DNA of 64,000 nucleotides from positions 254,406-318,405 of the forward strand of contig PLZV01000030.1 of assembly GCA_003152315.1 (NCBI GenBank). The letters are read 5' to 3'. Shown here piece by piece: positions 35,385-45,429 of this stretch. Under the pieces are notes generated by a model. That model saw only the letters and a list, made by a program, of their open reading frames with translations. It searched no databases and was not told the origin of the DNA. A program made the translations under genes and the position numbers. Each line of letters begins with the position of its first letter. The first letter of the stretch is position 1. This DNA comes from Verrucomicrobiota bacterium (lineage in GTDB: Bacteria; Verrucomicrobiota; Verrucomicrobiia; Palsa-1439).

Positions 35385-36155
35385 ATGAATTCAAATCGCA
35401 AACCGATTATCGCAGGCAACTGGAAGATGTACAAAACGGCGTCGGAAGCGCTCGCTCTGGTTAACGGACTTAAGAGCGAACTCGTCGGCGTGAGGGATTC
35501 GGACGTGGAGGCCGTGGTCTGTCCGCCGTTCACGGCGCTTTACGCGGTGAGCACCCTGCTGCAGGAATCGAACATCCAGCTTGGCGCACAAAACGTACAT
35601 TGGGAGAAGGAAGGCGCATTCACAGGCGAAATTGCCGCCCCGATGCTCAAGGAGTTGGCTGTCCGTTATGCCATCGTCGGTCACAGCGAGCGGCGACAGT
35701 TCTTCGGCGAAACAAACGAAGGGGTCAATAAACGCGCCAAAGCCGCACTGGCCAATGGTATTCGCCCGATCATCTGCGTAGGCGAAATGCTCGCGCAACG
35801 TGAAGCCGGGCAGACGGAAGCGGTTGTGCGCGATCAGGTAACGGGCGGTCTTGCAGGTTTCACCAAAGATGCTATGCTCGACGTGGTGATCGCGTATGAG
35901 CCCGTCTGGGCGATTGGTACGGGAAAAACAGCCACGCCCGCGCAGGCGCAGGAAGTACACGCGTTCATCCGTGAACTGCTCGCGGCAATGTTCGATTCGG
36001 TGGTGGCCGCCAAGGTGCGCATTCAGTATGGCGGCAGCGTAAAAGCGGCGAACGCGAAGGAATTGATGAGTCAGGCCGACATCGACGGCGCGCTGGTTGG
36101 CGGCGCGAGTCTGGAACCGAAAGGGTTCGCGGATATCATTAAAGCCACCCTATAG
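35385..36155 (+). CDS. tpiA: Triosephosphate isomerase
   Basis: 256 residues. Active-site Asn/Lys in [10 protein letters not shown] (7-16), His in IVGHSERR (about 98), catalytic Glu in [16 protein letters not shown] (about 170, with loop 6), and phosphate loops [10 protein letters not shown] and [11 protein letters not shown] normal-length enzyme between pgk and secG, a common bacterial gene order. Confidence 0.97.
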   Translation: MNSNRKPIIAGNWKMYKTASEALALVNGLKSELVGVRDSDVEAVVCPPFTALYAVSTLLQESNIQLGAQNVHWEKEGAFTGEIAAPMLKELAVRYAIVGHSERRQFFGETNEGVNKRAKAALANGIRPIICVGEMLAQREAGQTEAVVRDQVTGGLAGFTKDAMLDVVIAYEPVWAIGTGKTATPAQAQEVHAFIRELLAAMFDSVVAAKVRIQYGGSVKAANAKELMSQADIDGALVGGASLEPKGFADIIKATL

Positions 36156-36213
36156 TGCATGGGATTGGCGCAACGGTGGATATGAAGTCACCCGGCAAAC
36201 GAAAGAAAGACTC

Positions 36214-36663
36214 ATGAATATTTTGATCGGAATTCTAACGGCGGTGCACGTGTTGGTGGCGTTATTTGTGATCGTGCTGGTGTTAATGCAGAAGTCGTCA
36301 GAGCAGGGCGTCGGCGCGGCATTTGGCGGCGGCGTGACCGAAACCGTCTTCGGCGCGGGCACGACCACCGCATTGGTGCGGATGACGATTTATTGTGCGT
36401 GCGCGCTATTGGCAACGACATTGATCCTGGCCGTGCTACATTCGCATCGCGGAAAGGGAGGCGGCTCGCTGATGCAGCGCTCCCTCGCGACGATGCCGAT
36501 GGCGCCCGCTCCACAATCGGCGTTCCCGCTCACAACACCGCCCTCCGCGCCGGCTCCATTCGAAACAGTCCCGGTGACGCCTGCAACGGCAACACAAGCT
36601 CCGGCGGCACAGCCGCAAGATGCGCCGGCCACGACCCCCGCCGCGCCAGAAAAGAAACCGTAG
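36214..36663 (+). CDS. secG: SecG preprotein translocase subunit with long Pro/Ala tail
   Basis: 149 residues from ATG 36214 (an upstream in-frame start would overlap tpiA). SecG core at 1-75: ILTAVHVLVALFVIVLVLMQKSSEQGVGAAFGGGVTETVFG, then a second membrane helix (TIYCACALLATTLILAVL). Residues about 80-149 are a Pro/Ala/Thr-rich low-complexity tail, absent in short SecG proteins. Part of the SecYEG channel. Confidence 0.9.
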   Translation: MNILIGILTAVHVLVALFVIVLVLMQKSSEQGVGAAFGGGVTETVFGAGTTTALVRMTIYCACALLATTLILAVLHSHRGKGGGSLMQRSLATMPMAPAPQSAFPLTTPPSAPAPFETVPVTPATATQAPAAQPQDAPATTPAAPEKKP

Positions 36664-36681
36664 GTCTCTTAACGCTTCACG

Positions 36682-38451
36682 ATGCGCTCGCCCTTGGCGA
36701 CTTCACGGTTACTAACAACAGTCGTTGTCGCCGTGATGTTGGTCGGGGCTTCGACGCGCGCTGCACAACTCCGCAACAACGTCCTGTATTCTGTCGGGGC
36801 AGATTTCAAAGGGTTTGATCCCGCAGATTCCGGTGATGTGATTTCCGCGACCATGGTCAGTCGCGTGTACGAGGGGCTGTTGGAATACGCCTATCTCGAC
36901 CGGCCATACCACGCGGAGCCGCGCCTGGCCGAAGCCCTGCCGGAAGTTTCCGCCGATGCGCTCACTTACACGTTCCACATCAAGAAAGGTGTCCACTTCA
37001 GTGACGATCCCTGTTTCCCTGGCGGCAAAGGCCGGGAAGTAACGGCGGACGACTTTGTGTACTCGTTCACCCGTGTGCTTGATCCCAAGTTGGAATCAAC
37101 CGGCGATTGGATTTTTGTCAATCATGTGGCTGGCGCGAAGGAGTGGGTGGCGAAGGGCGATTCAACCGCAAAGATACCCGGCTTTGTCGCGACCGACCGT
37201 TACACGTTACAGATCAAATTACGGCAGCCATACCCGCAATTGATCTGGGTGCTAACGATGTCGTACGCGTTTGTGATTCCGCACGAAGCAGTTGAATATT
37301 ACGGCGGAGAGTTTCGGAGTCATCCTGTCGGTACGGGTCCGTACGTACTGAAGGAATGGCGGTTCAATTATCGCGTCGAGTTCGTTCGCAACCCATCGTT
37401 CAACGGGCAGACGTACCCAACGACTGGTGAACCCGCCGACCGTGAAGCGGGATTGCTCGAGGACGCTGGCAAGCCGCTGCCGTTGATGGACCGGGTGGTC
37501 GATTATGAGATTCAAGAGTTTTACACGATCTGGCAGATGTTCCTCGGGGGGCAACTCTCCTCGACCTTAATCAGCAAGGATTACTTCGCGAAGGTCATCA
37601 ACCCCCAGCTCGAACTGTCCGACGCGTTGAAGAAGCGTGGCATTCGCCTCTACAAAACGCCGGAGATGGACTTGTGGTATATCGCATTCAACATGAAAGA
37701 CCCGGTCATTGGCGCATCGCCCGACCCGGTCATCAACGAAAAGCATAAAAAGATTCGGCAGGCGTTCGCGTTGGCCGTTGATGTGGATACGTATTGCTCG
37801 GTCATCCGCAACAACCGGGACACACCGGCGAATACCATCCTGCCGGCCGGCCTCGCTGGTCATGCGGAAACTCCATATGTCTACCGGTTCAATCGCGCCC
37901 GCGCGAAGCAATTGCTCGCCGAAGCTGGATACCCCGATGGCCGTGACGCCGATGGACGCCCGTTGCGCCTGACGATGATCAGTTCAGGCGCCGGCAGCAC
38001 GGAAGTGCGGCAGCAGGGGGAGTTCTTCGTTGAACAATTGCACGCCATCGGGGTGGAACTCATTTCGCAACAGTTGAGCTTTGCGGAGTATCTGCGCCGC
38101 GAGCATGACGGCGAGATGCAGGTCATCTATGCCGGTTGGCTCGCTGACTATCCCGACGGCCAGAATTTTCTCCAATTGTTGTACGGCCCGAACAAAACTC
38201 CCGGCGTCAATTTCTGCAGCTATCAGAACGACGAATTTGACCGGCTCTACGAAAAGATTTTGACAATGCAGGATACCCCCGAACGGTCCGCGATCTATGA
38301 GAAGATGGCGAATATCGCCATCGCAGACTGCCCGTGGGCACTAATGACGTATTCGTTGCAGTACGGATTGTTCCAACCGTGGTTCCAGAACTACAAGCCG
38401 CACGCCTTTCCGTATCCAAACGCGAAGTTTTACAAGGTACTGCCACACTGA
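36682..38451 (+). CDS. Peptide ABC transporter, substrate-binding protein
   Basis: 589 residues with an N-terminal signal (TTVVVAVMLVGASTRA-A). SBP family 5 (OppA/DppA) signatures: FKGFDPADSGDVISATMVSRVYEGLLEY, TYTFHIKKGVHFSDDPCF, VTADDFVYSFTRVLDP, YVLKEWRFNYRVEFVRNP, IRQAFALAVDVDTY, and the C-terminal YAGWLADYPDGQNFLQLLYG. Binds oligopeptides or similar solutes in the periplasm. First gene of a five-gene transporter; it starts 18 bases after secG and may be co-transcribed with it. Confidence 0.9.
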   Translation: MRSPLATSRLLTTVVVAVMLVGASTRAAQLRNNVLYSVGADFKGFDPADSGDVISATMVSRVYEGLLEYAYLDRPYHAEPRLAEALPEVSADALTYTFHIKKGVHFSDDPCFPGGKGREVTADDFVYSFTRVLDPKLESTGDWIFVNHVAGAKEWVAKGDSTAKIPGFVATDRYTLQIKLRQPYPQLIWVLTMSYAFVIPHEAVEYYGGEFRSHPVGTGPYVLKEWRFNYRVEFVRNPSFNGQTYPTTGEPADREAGLLEDAGKPLPLMDRVVDYEIQEFYTIWQMFLGGQLSSTLISKDYFAKVINPQLELSDALKKRGIRLYKTPEMDLWYIAFNMKDPVIGASPDPVINEKHKKIRQAFALAVDVDTYCSVIRNNRDTPANTILPAGLAGHAETPYVYRFNRARAKQLLAEAGYPDGRDADGRPLRLTMISSGAGSTEVRQQGEFFVEQLHAIGVELISQQLSFAEYLRREHDGEMQVIYAGWLADYPDGQNFLQLLYGPNKTPGVNFCSYQNDEFDRLYEKILTMQDTPERSAIYEKMANIAIADCPWALMTYSLQYGLFQPWFQNYKPHAFPYPNAKFYKVLPH

Positions 38452-38455
38452 CGCC

Positions 38456-39412
38456 ATGGCTGCCTACATCTTTCGCCGCCTGATCTCCGTGGTGCCGATT
38501 TCGTTGGGCGTGCTCTTCGTGACGTTTCTATTGTTTCGCGTGATCGGCGGCAATCCGGCGTACCGAATCGCCGGCAAAAACGCGACACCGGAAAAAATCG
38601 CGCAGATTACCCGTGACCGCGGTTATGACCAGCCGTACTTTCTAAACTTCAAGGATTTCCCACAGAAACTGTTCCAGGCACAATTTCCCCGTCTTGTCCG
38701 CAGCATTTTGCGCGGCGACTTCGGCGAGTCGATTACCAATAAGATGCGCGTGAGCGAGTTGCTACGCGCCGGGCTCCTGCCGTCGTTGTGCGTAACGACG
38801 CCGCTGTTCCTCCTGGATTTATGTCTGGCGGTGGGAGTGGCATTGTTGGCGGCCTATTATCGCGGAACATGGATCGACCGCTCGTTGGTGGTCGGAGCGG
38901 TTATGGCGATGAGTGTAAGCGAGATTGTGTACATCATGATCGCGCAGTATTGGCTGGCCAGCGAATGGCGACTTTTTCCCGTCTGGGGCTTCGAAGGTCC
39001 GCAATACGTGGTGTTGCCGGTGCTCATCGGCGTTGTCGCCGGCGTGGGCGGTGGCGTGCGGTTCTACCGGACGGTCATGCTCGACGAAATCTACCAGGAT
39101 TATGTACGCACCGCGCGCGCGAAGGGCGTATCGCCTCCACGGGTCTTGTTCCATCACGTCTTACGGAACGCACTGATCCCGATTCTGACCAATGTGATAG
39201 TTGCGCTGCCGTTTCTGTACACCGGATCAATACTGCTCGAAAGCTTCTTCGGCATCCCCGGCCTGGGCCGGTTACTCGTCACCTCCATCTCTAATGGTGA
39301 TGAAGACATCATTTTCGCCGAGACATTCATTGGGGCCATACTGTTCGTCCTGGCAAACACAGCCACGGACATCGCGTACACGTGGGCTGATCCCCGTATC
39401 CGATTGAAATGA
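38456..39412 (+). CDS. Peptide ABC transporter, permease 1 (OppB/DppB type)
   Basis: 318 residues. An N-terminal helix (RRLISVVPISLGVLFVTFLLFRVIGG), then the BPD_transp_1 domain with five further helices. The EAA loop is YVRTARAKGVSPPRVLFHHVLRNALIPILT, and the end SILLESFFGIPGLGRLL is diagnostic of DppB/OppB. 4 bases after the binding-protein gene. Confidence 0.92.
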   Translation: MAAYIFRRLISVVPISLGVLFVTFLLFRVIGGNPAYRIAGKNATPEKIAQITRDRGYDQPYFLNFKDFPQKLFQAQFPRLVRSILRGDFGESITNKMRVSELLRAGLLPSLCVTTPLFLLDLCLAVGVALLAAYYRGTWIDRSLVVGAVMAMSVSEIVYIMIAQYWLASEWRLFPVWGFEGPQYVVLPVLIGVVAGVGGGVRFYRTVMLDEIYQDYVRTARAKGVSPPRVLFHHVLRNALIPILTNVIVALPFLYTGSILLESFFGIPGLGRLLVTSISNGDEDIIFAETFIGAILFVLANTATDIAYTWADPRIRLK

Positions 39413-39413
39413 C

Positions 39414-40370
39414 ATGAACACCCGAGTCGATAGACCAGAAAGCTTGTGGGCGATCGCATGGCAGCAACTGCGCCGCAACCGTCTCGCGATGGCCTGCCTT
39501 GTCATCCTGATCGTCTACACCAGCGTGTGGCTGTACGCCGAAGGCACTTTCTGGTTTGCCCGATTGCGCGACGTGACGCCGGCTTATAAAGTTTCCAACT
39601 ATGCGATTCGGAACCAGCCGCCGAGCACGGCCCATTGGTTGGGCACCAATTATGCCGGCCGTGACAACTTTGGGCAGGTCGTGCAAGGCACGCGCATCGC
39701 ATTTGAGATTGCGATACTCACGTCGGTCATCGTAATCCCTCTCGGCTTTTTCCTCGGCGCGTTGGCGGGTTACTTCGGGAGAACCATTGACACCGTGATC
39801 GTGTATTTGTTCAGCGTGGTTGGTAGTGTGCCGGATATCCTCCTCATCACGGCAATTTCCTATGTCGTGCGCGGTGTTGTGGAACGCAGCCCTTCCATGC
39901 AAACCGTCACACGATATATCGACAGCGGACTACTCGCCGTATGTGTTGGCCTGGGTTTTACCGGCTGGGTCGGTCTGTGCCGAATCATACGCGCTGAATA
40001 CCTCAAACATCGTGAACGCCAGTATGTTCTCGCCGCGCGGTCCTTGGGCGCGAGCAACATGGCCATCATGTTCCGCCATATCGCGCCGAACGTTTCACAT
40101 TTGATCATCATCAATTTCTCCCTGCGCTTTCCGGGGTTGATCCTGACGGAAGCCGTGTTGAGCTACCTCGGTGTCGGCATCGCCAACGAGCCAAGCTGGG
40201 GCGCGATCATCAACGACGCCAAGCAGCGCCTGTGGCTCGGCAACTGGTGGGAGCTGGCCGGCGCGACGGCGGCGATGTTCTTTCTCGTGCTGGCCTTGAA
40301 CCTGTTCGGGGACGCCCTGCGCGACGCGCTTGACCCAAAACTCCGAACCGCGGAAGCTGGGACCGTATGA
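39414..40370 (+). CDS. Peptide ABC transporter, permease 2 (OppC/DppC type)
   Basis: 318 residues. An N-terminal OppC-type helix (RRNRLAMACLVILIVYTSVWLY), PPSTAHWLGTNYAGRDNFGQVVQGTRIAFEIAI, and EAA loop YVLAARSLGASNMAIMFRHIAPN, then LTEAVLSYLGVGIANEPSWGAIINDAK. It carries a longer periplasmic loop around residues 150-180 than standard DppC. Starts one base after the DppB-type gene. Confidence 0.92.
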   Translation: MNTRVDRPESLWAIAWQQLRRNRLAMACLVILIVYTSVWLYAEGTFWFARLRDVTPAYKVSNYAIRNQPPSTAHWLGTNYAGRDNFGQVVQGTRIAFEIAILTSVIVIPLGFFLGALAGYFGRTIDTVIVYLFSVVGSVPDILLITAISYVVRGVVERSPSMQTVTRYIDSGLLAVCVGLGFTGWVGLCRIIRAEYLKHRERQYVLAARSLGASNMAIMFRHIAPNVSHLIIINFSLRFPGLILTEAVLSYLGVGIANEPSWGAIINDAKQRLWLGNWWELAGATAAMFFLVLALNLFGDALRDALDPKLRTAEAGTV

Positions 40371-41359
40371 GTGCGATACTGGATGTCCGGAACTTGCAGG
40401 TCAGCTTCTTCACTGACGAAGGCGAAGTTCATGCTGTCGATGGGGTGAATTTTAAGATTGAGCGTGGAGAGACGCTTGCGCTGGTCGGCGAGAGCGGCTG
40501 CGGCAAGAGCGTCACAGCACTTTCGCTGGCGAAACTCGTCGCCACGCCGCCGGGAGTTTACAAGGGCGGTGAAATCCTCTTCGAAGACGAGGACGTGCTG
40601 AAGATGGACAAGGAGCGGTTGCGCTCGATTCGCGGCGCAAAGATTTCCTACGTTTTCCAGGAACCGGCGACGTCATTGAATCCCGTCTTTCGCATCGGCT
40701 ACCAAATCAAGGAAGTGCTCCAATTGCACCGACGGAAGGATGCCACCGACGCGGAAGTCACCCGCCTCCTCAAACTCGTCAACATCTCCGACCCCGAACG
40801 GCGGATGCGGGACTATCCGCATCAACTCAGCGGCGGCATGCAGCAACGCGTGATGATCGCGATGGCGCTCGCCTGCAATCCCGCGCTGCTGGTCGCCGAC
40901 GAACCAACCACGGCGCTGGACGTCACCATCCAGGCGCAAATTCTCGATCTGTTGAAAGATCTCAAGAAGAAGATTGGCATGAGCATCCTGCTGATTACGC
41001 ATAACCTCGGCATCGTCGGCGACCTCGCCGACAATGTCGCTGTCATGTATGCTGGGCGCATCGTCGAGCAGGCGCCGGCGGCCACGCTCCTTGGGAAACC
41101 ACTGCACCCGTATACTGTCGCGTTGATGCGTTCGATACCCCAACTCGGCGCGCACATGGGCCGGCTCCATTCGATTCCCGGTTCCGTGCCGGACGCCACG
41201 CAGTTGCCGGCGGGCTGCAAGTTCCAGGCGCGTTGCGACCGCGCACAAGATGACTGCGCGCGCGACCCCGAACCGCAACTTGTCGAAGCCGACGGCAGCA
41301 CGCGCCGTGTCCGCTGTCCGTACTGGGACAAACCGGATTTGAAGAGGATGATTCCATGA
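40367..41359 (+). CDS. Peptide ABC transporter, ATPase 1 (OppD/DppD type)
   Basis: 330 residues overlapping the permease by 4 bases. Walker [10 protein letters not shown] (about 40-48), Q-loop [12 protein letters not shown], signature [15 protein letters not shown], Walker [17 protein letters not shown], switch His in LITHNLG. The C-terminal oligopeptide domain has the Cys set [22 protein letters not shown], which in some DppD proteins holds a [4Fe-4S]. Confidence 0.93.
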   Translation: MSAILDVRNLQVSFFTDEGEVHAVDGVNFKIERGETLALVGESGCGKSVTALSLAKLVATPPGVYKGGEILFEDEDVLKMDKERLRSIRGAKISYVFQEPATSLNPVFRIGYQIKEVLQLHRRKDATDAEVTRLLKLVNISDPERRMRDYPHQLSGGMQQRVMIAMALACNPALLVADEPTTALDVTIQAQILDLLKDLKKKIGMSILLITHNLGIVGDLADNVAVMYAGRIVEQAPAATLLGKPLHPYTVALMRSIPQLGAHMGRLHSIPGSVPDATQLPAGCKFQARCDRAQDDCARDPEPQLVEADGSTRRVRCPYWDKPDLKRMIP

Positions 41360-42279
41360 GCCTCGTTGAAATCAAAAGTCTCAAAACACATTTCCCCATC
41401 CGCGCGGGTGTCTTGCAGCGCCCGATCGGCTGGGTGCGCGCTGTCGATGGCGTCAGCTTTGCGATCAACGAGGGCGAAACGGTCGGCCTCGTTGGGGAGA
41501 GTGGTTGCGGCAAAACGACGCTGGGGAGGACAATTCTGCGATTGATCGAACCCACGGCGGGCCAGATCTGGTTCGACGGACGTGACATTACCGGTCTCGA
41601 GGGCGCGGACACGAAGCCTTTCCGTCGCAAAGCGCAGATGATCTTCCAGGACCCGTACGGTTCACTCAATCCGCGCATGACCGTCGGCACCATCATCGCC
41701 GAGCCCCTGCGCATTCACAAACTCTGCGCCAACAAGAACGCCGAACGCGAACGCGTGGCTGAGCTGTTGCGCTCCGTGGGTCTTTCCCCCGAACACGCCC
41801 GGCGCTATCCGCACGAATTCAGCGGCGGCCAGCGGCAACGCATCGGCATCGCGCGCGCGCTAGCAGTGGAACCGAGATTTATCGTGTGCGATGAACCGGT
41901 CAGTGCGCTCGACGTCAGTGTGCAAGCGCAGATTGTTAACCTACTGCAGGATCTTCAGGAAAAGCTCAATCTCACGTTCCTGTTCATCGCCCACGATCTT
42001 GCGGTTGTCGAACACATCAGCGATCGGGTTCTCGTCATGTATTACGGCAAGCTCGTGGAGGAAGCCAGTGCCGATGAGATTTACGCTCACCCCGTGCATC
42101 CCTACACGCAAGCGCTGCTGTCTGCCGTACCGACGGTTGATCCATCACAGAGACGCCAGCGAATTATCTGGCCGCCCGAAGGCACGACGCCGGAACAAGC
42201 CCGCGCTTCGCTTCAGGAGAAAAAGCTCGATCGACGCGAAGTGCGACCGAACCACTGGGTCCTGCAGGAAGTTTCTTAA
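41356..42279 (+). CDS. Peptide ABC transporter, ATPase 2 (OppF/DppF type)
   Basis: 307 residues overlapping ATPase 1 by 4 bases. The N-terminus [27 protein letters not shown] is typical of OppF. Walker [11 protein letters not shown]-loop [15 protein letters not shown], signature [15 protein letters not shown], Walker [17 protein letters not shown], switch [13 protein letters not shown]. Its 3' end overlaps the convergent glycerate kinase gene by 4 bases. Confidence 0.93.
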   Translation: MSLVEIKSLKTHFPIRAGVLQRPIGWVRAVDGVSFAINEGETVGLVGESGCGKTTLGRTILRLIEPTAGQIWFDGRDITGLEGADTKPFRRKAQMIFQDPYGSLNPRMTVGTIIAEPLRIHKLCANKNAERERVAELLRSVGLSPEHARRYPHEFSGGQRQRIGIARALAVEPRFIVCDEPVSALDVSVQAQIVNLLQDLQEKLNLTFLFIAHDLAVVEHISDRVLVMYYGKLVEEASADEIYAHPVHPYTQALLSAVPTVDPSQRRQRIIWPPEGTTPEQARASLQEKKLDRREVRPNHWVLQEVS

Positions 42280-43397
42280 TTCGCGATTCGCGCGGCCAGT
42301 TCTAGCGCCACCGAACCGAGAAGTTCTTCCGCACGCATCAGCGCCTCGTTCAGCTCCATTCCCGGCTTCATTGTCGATAGCGCCAGCTCGATTCCCTCAC
42401 GACGGTAAACTTCTTCGGAAACTTGTACGCTGCCTGCCAGCACCGCCATCTTCGCCCCATGTTTCGCCGCTAGTTTGGCAATACCGGACACGACTTTACC
42501 CCGCAGCGATTGCTCATCGAATCGACCTTCACCCGAGAGAACCCAATCGGCATCAGCAATTTCGGCGTCCAGCCCGCTCGCGTGGATTACCATTTCGATA
42601 CCGGGCGCGAGACGCGCGTCCATAAACGCCAATGCACCCCCGGCCAGGCCGCCAGCCGCTCCCGCGCCGGGAACATTTACGATATCCCGGCCCAGTTGCT
42701 CGTTCACCAATCTCCCCAGATGCTGTAACCCGGCATCGAGCCGCTCGACCATCGCCGGTGTCGCGCCTTTTTGTGGACCGAAAACGCGGGCAGCACCATG
42801 TTCACCGCAGAGTGGATTATCCACGTCGCAGAGGACTTCTACTGCCGGGATTCTCCATTTATCCGGTCGTTCGATCCGCGCAATCCGCTCCAGTTCACCG
42901 CCCCCAAAGCCGATCGGTTTCCCCTGCGCATCCAGAAATCGCCAGCCAAGCGCCATGGCTGCGCCCACTCCGCCATCCACGGTGGCGCTGCCGCCGACAG
43001 CCAGCCAGATGTGCTTTGCGCCACGTTCGATCGCCGCATGAATCAATTCGCCAGTGCCGTAGGTGGTTGTGAGTAGAGGGTCGCGTTGCTCGGGTTTTAG
43101 CGAGACCAAACCACTTGCGTTCGCCATCGCAATGACCGCCGTAGGTTCCTTCGGTAACCAGGCATACCGGGCAGTACAAGACATGTTAGGAAGGGGCCCC
43201 ATGACTGGCAAGGCGATCCATACACCCTCGAGTGTCGTCAGAAGAACTTCGTCAGTCCCCTCACCGCCGTCCGCCATCGGCTTCGATACGACGCGTAGCT
43301 CAGGCCGCGCTGAGAGCAGCGCGTCACGCACGATATCACAGGCGCGCGACGCGGTGAGGCTGCCTTTGAACTTATCGAGCGCAACGACGATCTTCAC
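42276..43397 (-). CDS. Glycerate kinase (GlxK/GarK family)
   Basis: 373 residues, the normal length of type 1 glycerate kinases. Start [37 protein letters not shown] (substrate loop), [25 protein letters not shown] (nucleotide loop), [52 protein letters not shown]. Phosphorylates D-glycerate, giving 2- or 3-phosphoglycerate for glycolysis. Single gene convergent with the peptide transporter. Confidence 0.93.
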   Translation of the reverse strand: MKIVVALDKFKGSLTASRACDIVRDALLSARPELRVVSKPMADGGEGTDEVLLTTLEGVWIALPVMGPLPNMSCTARYAWLPKEPTAVIAMANASGLVSLKPEQRDPLLTTTYGTGELIHAAIERGAKHIWLAVGGSATVDGGVGAAMALGWRFLDAQGKPIGFGGGELERIARIERPDKWRIPAVEVLCDVDNPLCGEHGAARVFGPQKGATPAMVERLDAGLQHLGRLVNEQLGRDIVNVPGAGAAGGLAGGALAFMDARLAPGIEMVIHASGLDAEIADADWVLSGEGRFDEQSLRGKVVSGIAKLAAKHGAKMAVLAGSVQVSEEVYRREGIELALSTMKPGMELNEALMRAEELLGSVALELAARIAN

Positions 43398-43436
43398 GTA
43401 GTGATTATAGGACAGGAAGGCCAGCGGCGAAATCAG

Positions 43437-44432
43437 TTAATCAGTCCGGCGGGAAAGCGTTTCCAGACTGCGCTTGTAAATCAGGATTCCCTTCGCGATG
43501 GCTTCCGCGAGGCGATTACGGTATTCGGGGTTCATAACCTGCTGTTCCTCCGTCTGGTTTGTCAAAAAACCACCCTCGATAAGGATGGCAGGACAATTGA
43601 CGTCCCGCAATACCTCAAACCGCGCACGGCGCACTCCACGATCCACCGCGCCGGTGGCGCTGAGTGTCGCAGCATGCACGCAATGCGCGAGCCAGACATT
43701 TCGTTCATCCCAACGGTTGCCGACTTGCGCGTCGTTGCGGTGACGCGCGTTGGGATCTTCCGTGGAGGCGCTGCCGGCAGGTGTGAGGCAATAGGTTTCT
43801 ATCCCGTTCGCCGTCGGGCCACCAGAATTGAAATGGATACTCACAAAGATATCGCCACCGTGTGCCAGGCAGAAGGCCGGACGTCCCTCCAGCGGCGTAG
43901 TGGTGTCGGCATCCCGAGTCAACACCACCCGCACGCCAGCATCGGCCAACCGGCTGGCGACATGGCGCGCGACATCCAGAGTCCATTCCTTTTCAACATG
44001 CCCACTCAACCCGCGCGCGCCGGTATCCGCACCGCCATGACCGGGATCAAGAATGATGGTGCGTAGCGACGCGTTCGCAGCCAACAGCAGTGGATGCAGA
44101 ACAGGAGCGATGGTTTTGCTCAAATCATCAGCATGAATCCACAGAGTTCCCCGCTGCGCGAGAACCGGTGCGCTTAGCCAATGGACGACCCCGTTCAGAT
44201 GGATGTCGCGATGATCCGCTTCGATTGCGAGTTCGGCAGTGCTGGTCCGGTATTCAGCACGGCGCGCATTATGGCTGCGGTCACGCCCCAATTCACAGGC
44301 CGATGCCAATTGACGGATGGCGACATACTGGCCACCAGCCAGACGATGCTGCGGAACAATTTGCGGATCCGGGGACGCCCCGAGAGCGGCGCACGCCAGG
44401 ATCGAGACAATCAGTGCGCGTGGCCGGAGCAT
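43437..44432 (-). CDS. N-acetylmuramoyl-L-alanine amidase (Amidase_3)
   Basis: 331 residues from the ATG at 44432; the frame is open further upstream but runs through the MerC gene. A signal-like helix (ALIVSILACAALGASP) leads to an N-terminal region (about 25-130) and then the catalytic domain. Zinc ligands are His in ILDPGHGGADTGARG, Glu in KEWTLDVARHV and His in SIHFNSGGP; the catalytic Glu is in LIEGGFLTN. It cleaves peptide from murein. Last gene of the TonB/ABC cluster, overlapping MerC by 22 bases. Amidase paralogues also occur in some zinc-limitation regulons (from memory). Confidence 0.88.
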   Translation of the reverse strand: MLRPRALIVSILACAALGASPDPQIVPQHRLAGGQYVAIRQLASACELGRDRSHNARRAEYRTSTAELAIEADHRDIHLNGVVHWLSAPVLAQRGTLWIHADDLSKTIAPVLHPLLLAANASLRTIILDPGHGGADTGARGLSGHVEKEWTLDVARHVASRLADAGVRVVLTRDADTTTPLEGRPAFCLAHGGDIFVSIHFNSGGPTANGIETYCLTPAGSASTEDPNARHRNDAQVGNRWDERNVWLAHCVHAATLSATGAVDRGVRRARFEVLRDVNCPAILIEGGFLTNQTEEQQVMNPEYRNRLAEAIAKGILIYKRSLETLSRRTD

Positions 44433-44881
44433 TGGCAGAGCCGTCGGTCTTTCCACAGGGCGTAGGCCATCAACAACGGCCCGGCAATGACCAAAGTCTG
44501 CGCGAGAAACGGACCAAGGTAAAGTGCGGCAAATCGGCCTGTGGCATTCATGATTAAACCGGCTAAAACCAAACAAAGTGGCATTGCATCCCGATGATGC
44601 CGCAGGCTCAGCAAGCAACCACCCAAACCAAACAATGCCGCCACGCCCAGCACGAGTGCATCCATGATTCGACTCCAGTGAATCCACGACAATACCGGAA
44701 AGAAAATCAGGACGATGGGCATCACCATGCAATGTACGGCACAGGTCGCGGACAACCAGATTCCCAGGCGATCCAGTTTCGCATGAGTGTGGGGCGGCGG
44801 ATCAGGGCAACCAAGCGGCTTCAGGGAAATGCGCGCCGTTTCCGTGCAGGGTTTGTACACGGTTGGAGTTTCTGTGTTCAT
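44411..44881 (-). CDS. MerC-domain membrane protein
   Basis: 156 residues from the ATG at 44881. A soluble N-terminus with a CxxP set (LGCPDPPPHTHAKLDR), then four membrane segments. The first carries the MerC metal site CAVHC (TCAVHCMVMPIVLIFFPVL). The C-terminus RRLCQCSGHAH adds Cys/His. MerC proteins move Hg(II) in mercury operons, but many non-mer homologues accompany other metal genes. No merA or merR is present here. It overlaps the DUF3299 gene by 4 bases. Confidence 0.8.
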   Translation of the reverse strand: MNTETPTVYKPCTETARISLKPLGCPDPPPHTHAKLDRLGIWLSATCAVHCMVMPIVLIFFPVLSWIHWSRIMDALVLGVAALFGLGGCLLSLRHHRDAMPLCLVLAGLIMNATGRFAALYLGPFLAQTLVIAGPLLMAYALWKDRRLCQCSGHAH

Positions 44882-45417
44882 CGTGCGTCGATTTTTTCCG
44901 CGGTGAGCACGTAGAGGCTGACCAGATAACCATCCTGCTTGGTTTCTCCCACATCGAATTGCCCGCGGATACGGATAACGTCGTCGTAAAACTTCGTGGT
45001 CTGGCCCGGGGGCATCTTCACCACGACAATGTGATTCACAGCCGGCGGCTGGCCGTAGCAGCAACCCCACAGCGACGGGACGAGGAGGAATTGCGTGATG
45101 TTCTTGACCTCGGTTAGTGGCATCATGAAGCCGACCATCTCCACATCCTTCTTGTCCAGTGCCTTAATGAAAGCCGGAATCGGCGTCTTGCCTTCAATGT
45201 ATGTCCAGCTTTTCAAAGTGTCGAACTCCAGCTTCTTATATCGTGGATCAGCGTCTGCCGGGGCAGGTGCGCCGTTCGCCACCTCCAACTTCGCCTGCTT
45301 TCTCTGCAGAAGTTGTTGTTGAAGCATGCTGGCCAGACCCGGCAACAGGAGCAAACCTATCACCGCAGCGCCCATACCGAAGGATTTCAACTTTTGTTTT
45401 TTCATCGCAATGATCAC
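44878..45417 (-). CDS. DUF3299 exported protein
   Basis: 179 residues with an N-terminal hydrophobic signal or anchor (GMGAAVIGLLLLPGLASML). The DUF3299 pattern is clear: FDTLKSWTYIEGKTPIPAFIKALDKKDVEMVGFMMPL, then FLLVPSLWGCCYGQPPAVNHIVVVKM. In Pseudomonas and Vibrio zinc-regulated operons I recall DUF3299 proteins encoded beside a LolD/MacB-like ABC pair, as here. Binds an unknown ligand; CC-plus-His suggests metal. Confidence 0.85.
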   Translation of the reverse strand: MIIAMKKQKLKSFGMGAAVIGLLLLPGLASMLQQQLLQRKQAKLEVANGAPAPADADPRYKKLEFDTLKSWTYIEGKTPIPAFIKALDKKDVEMVGFMMPLTEVKNITQFLLVPSLWGCCYGQPPAVNHIVVVKMPPGQTTKFYDDVIRIRGQFDVGETKQDGYLVSLYVLTAEKIDAR

Positions 45418-45429
45418 AGAGCATTCTTC

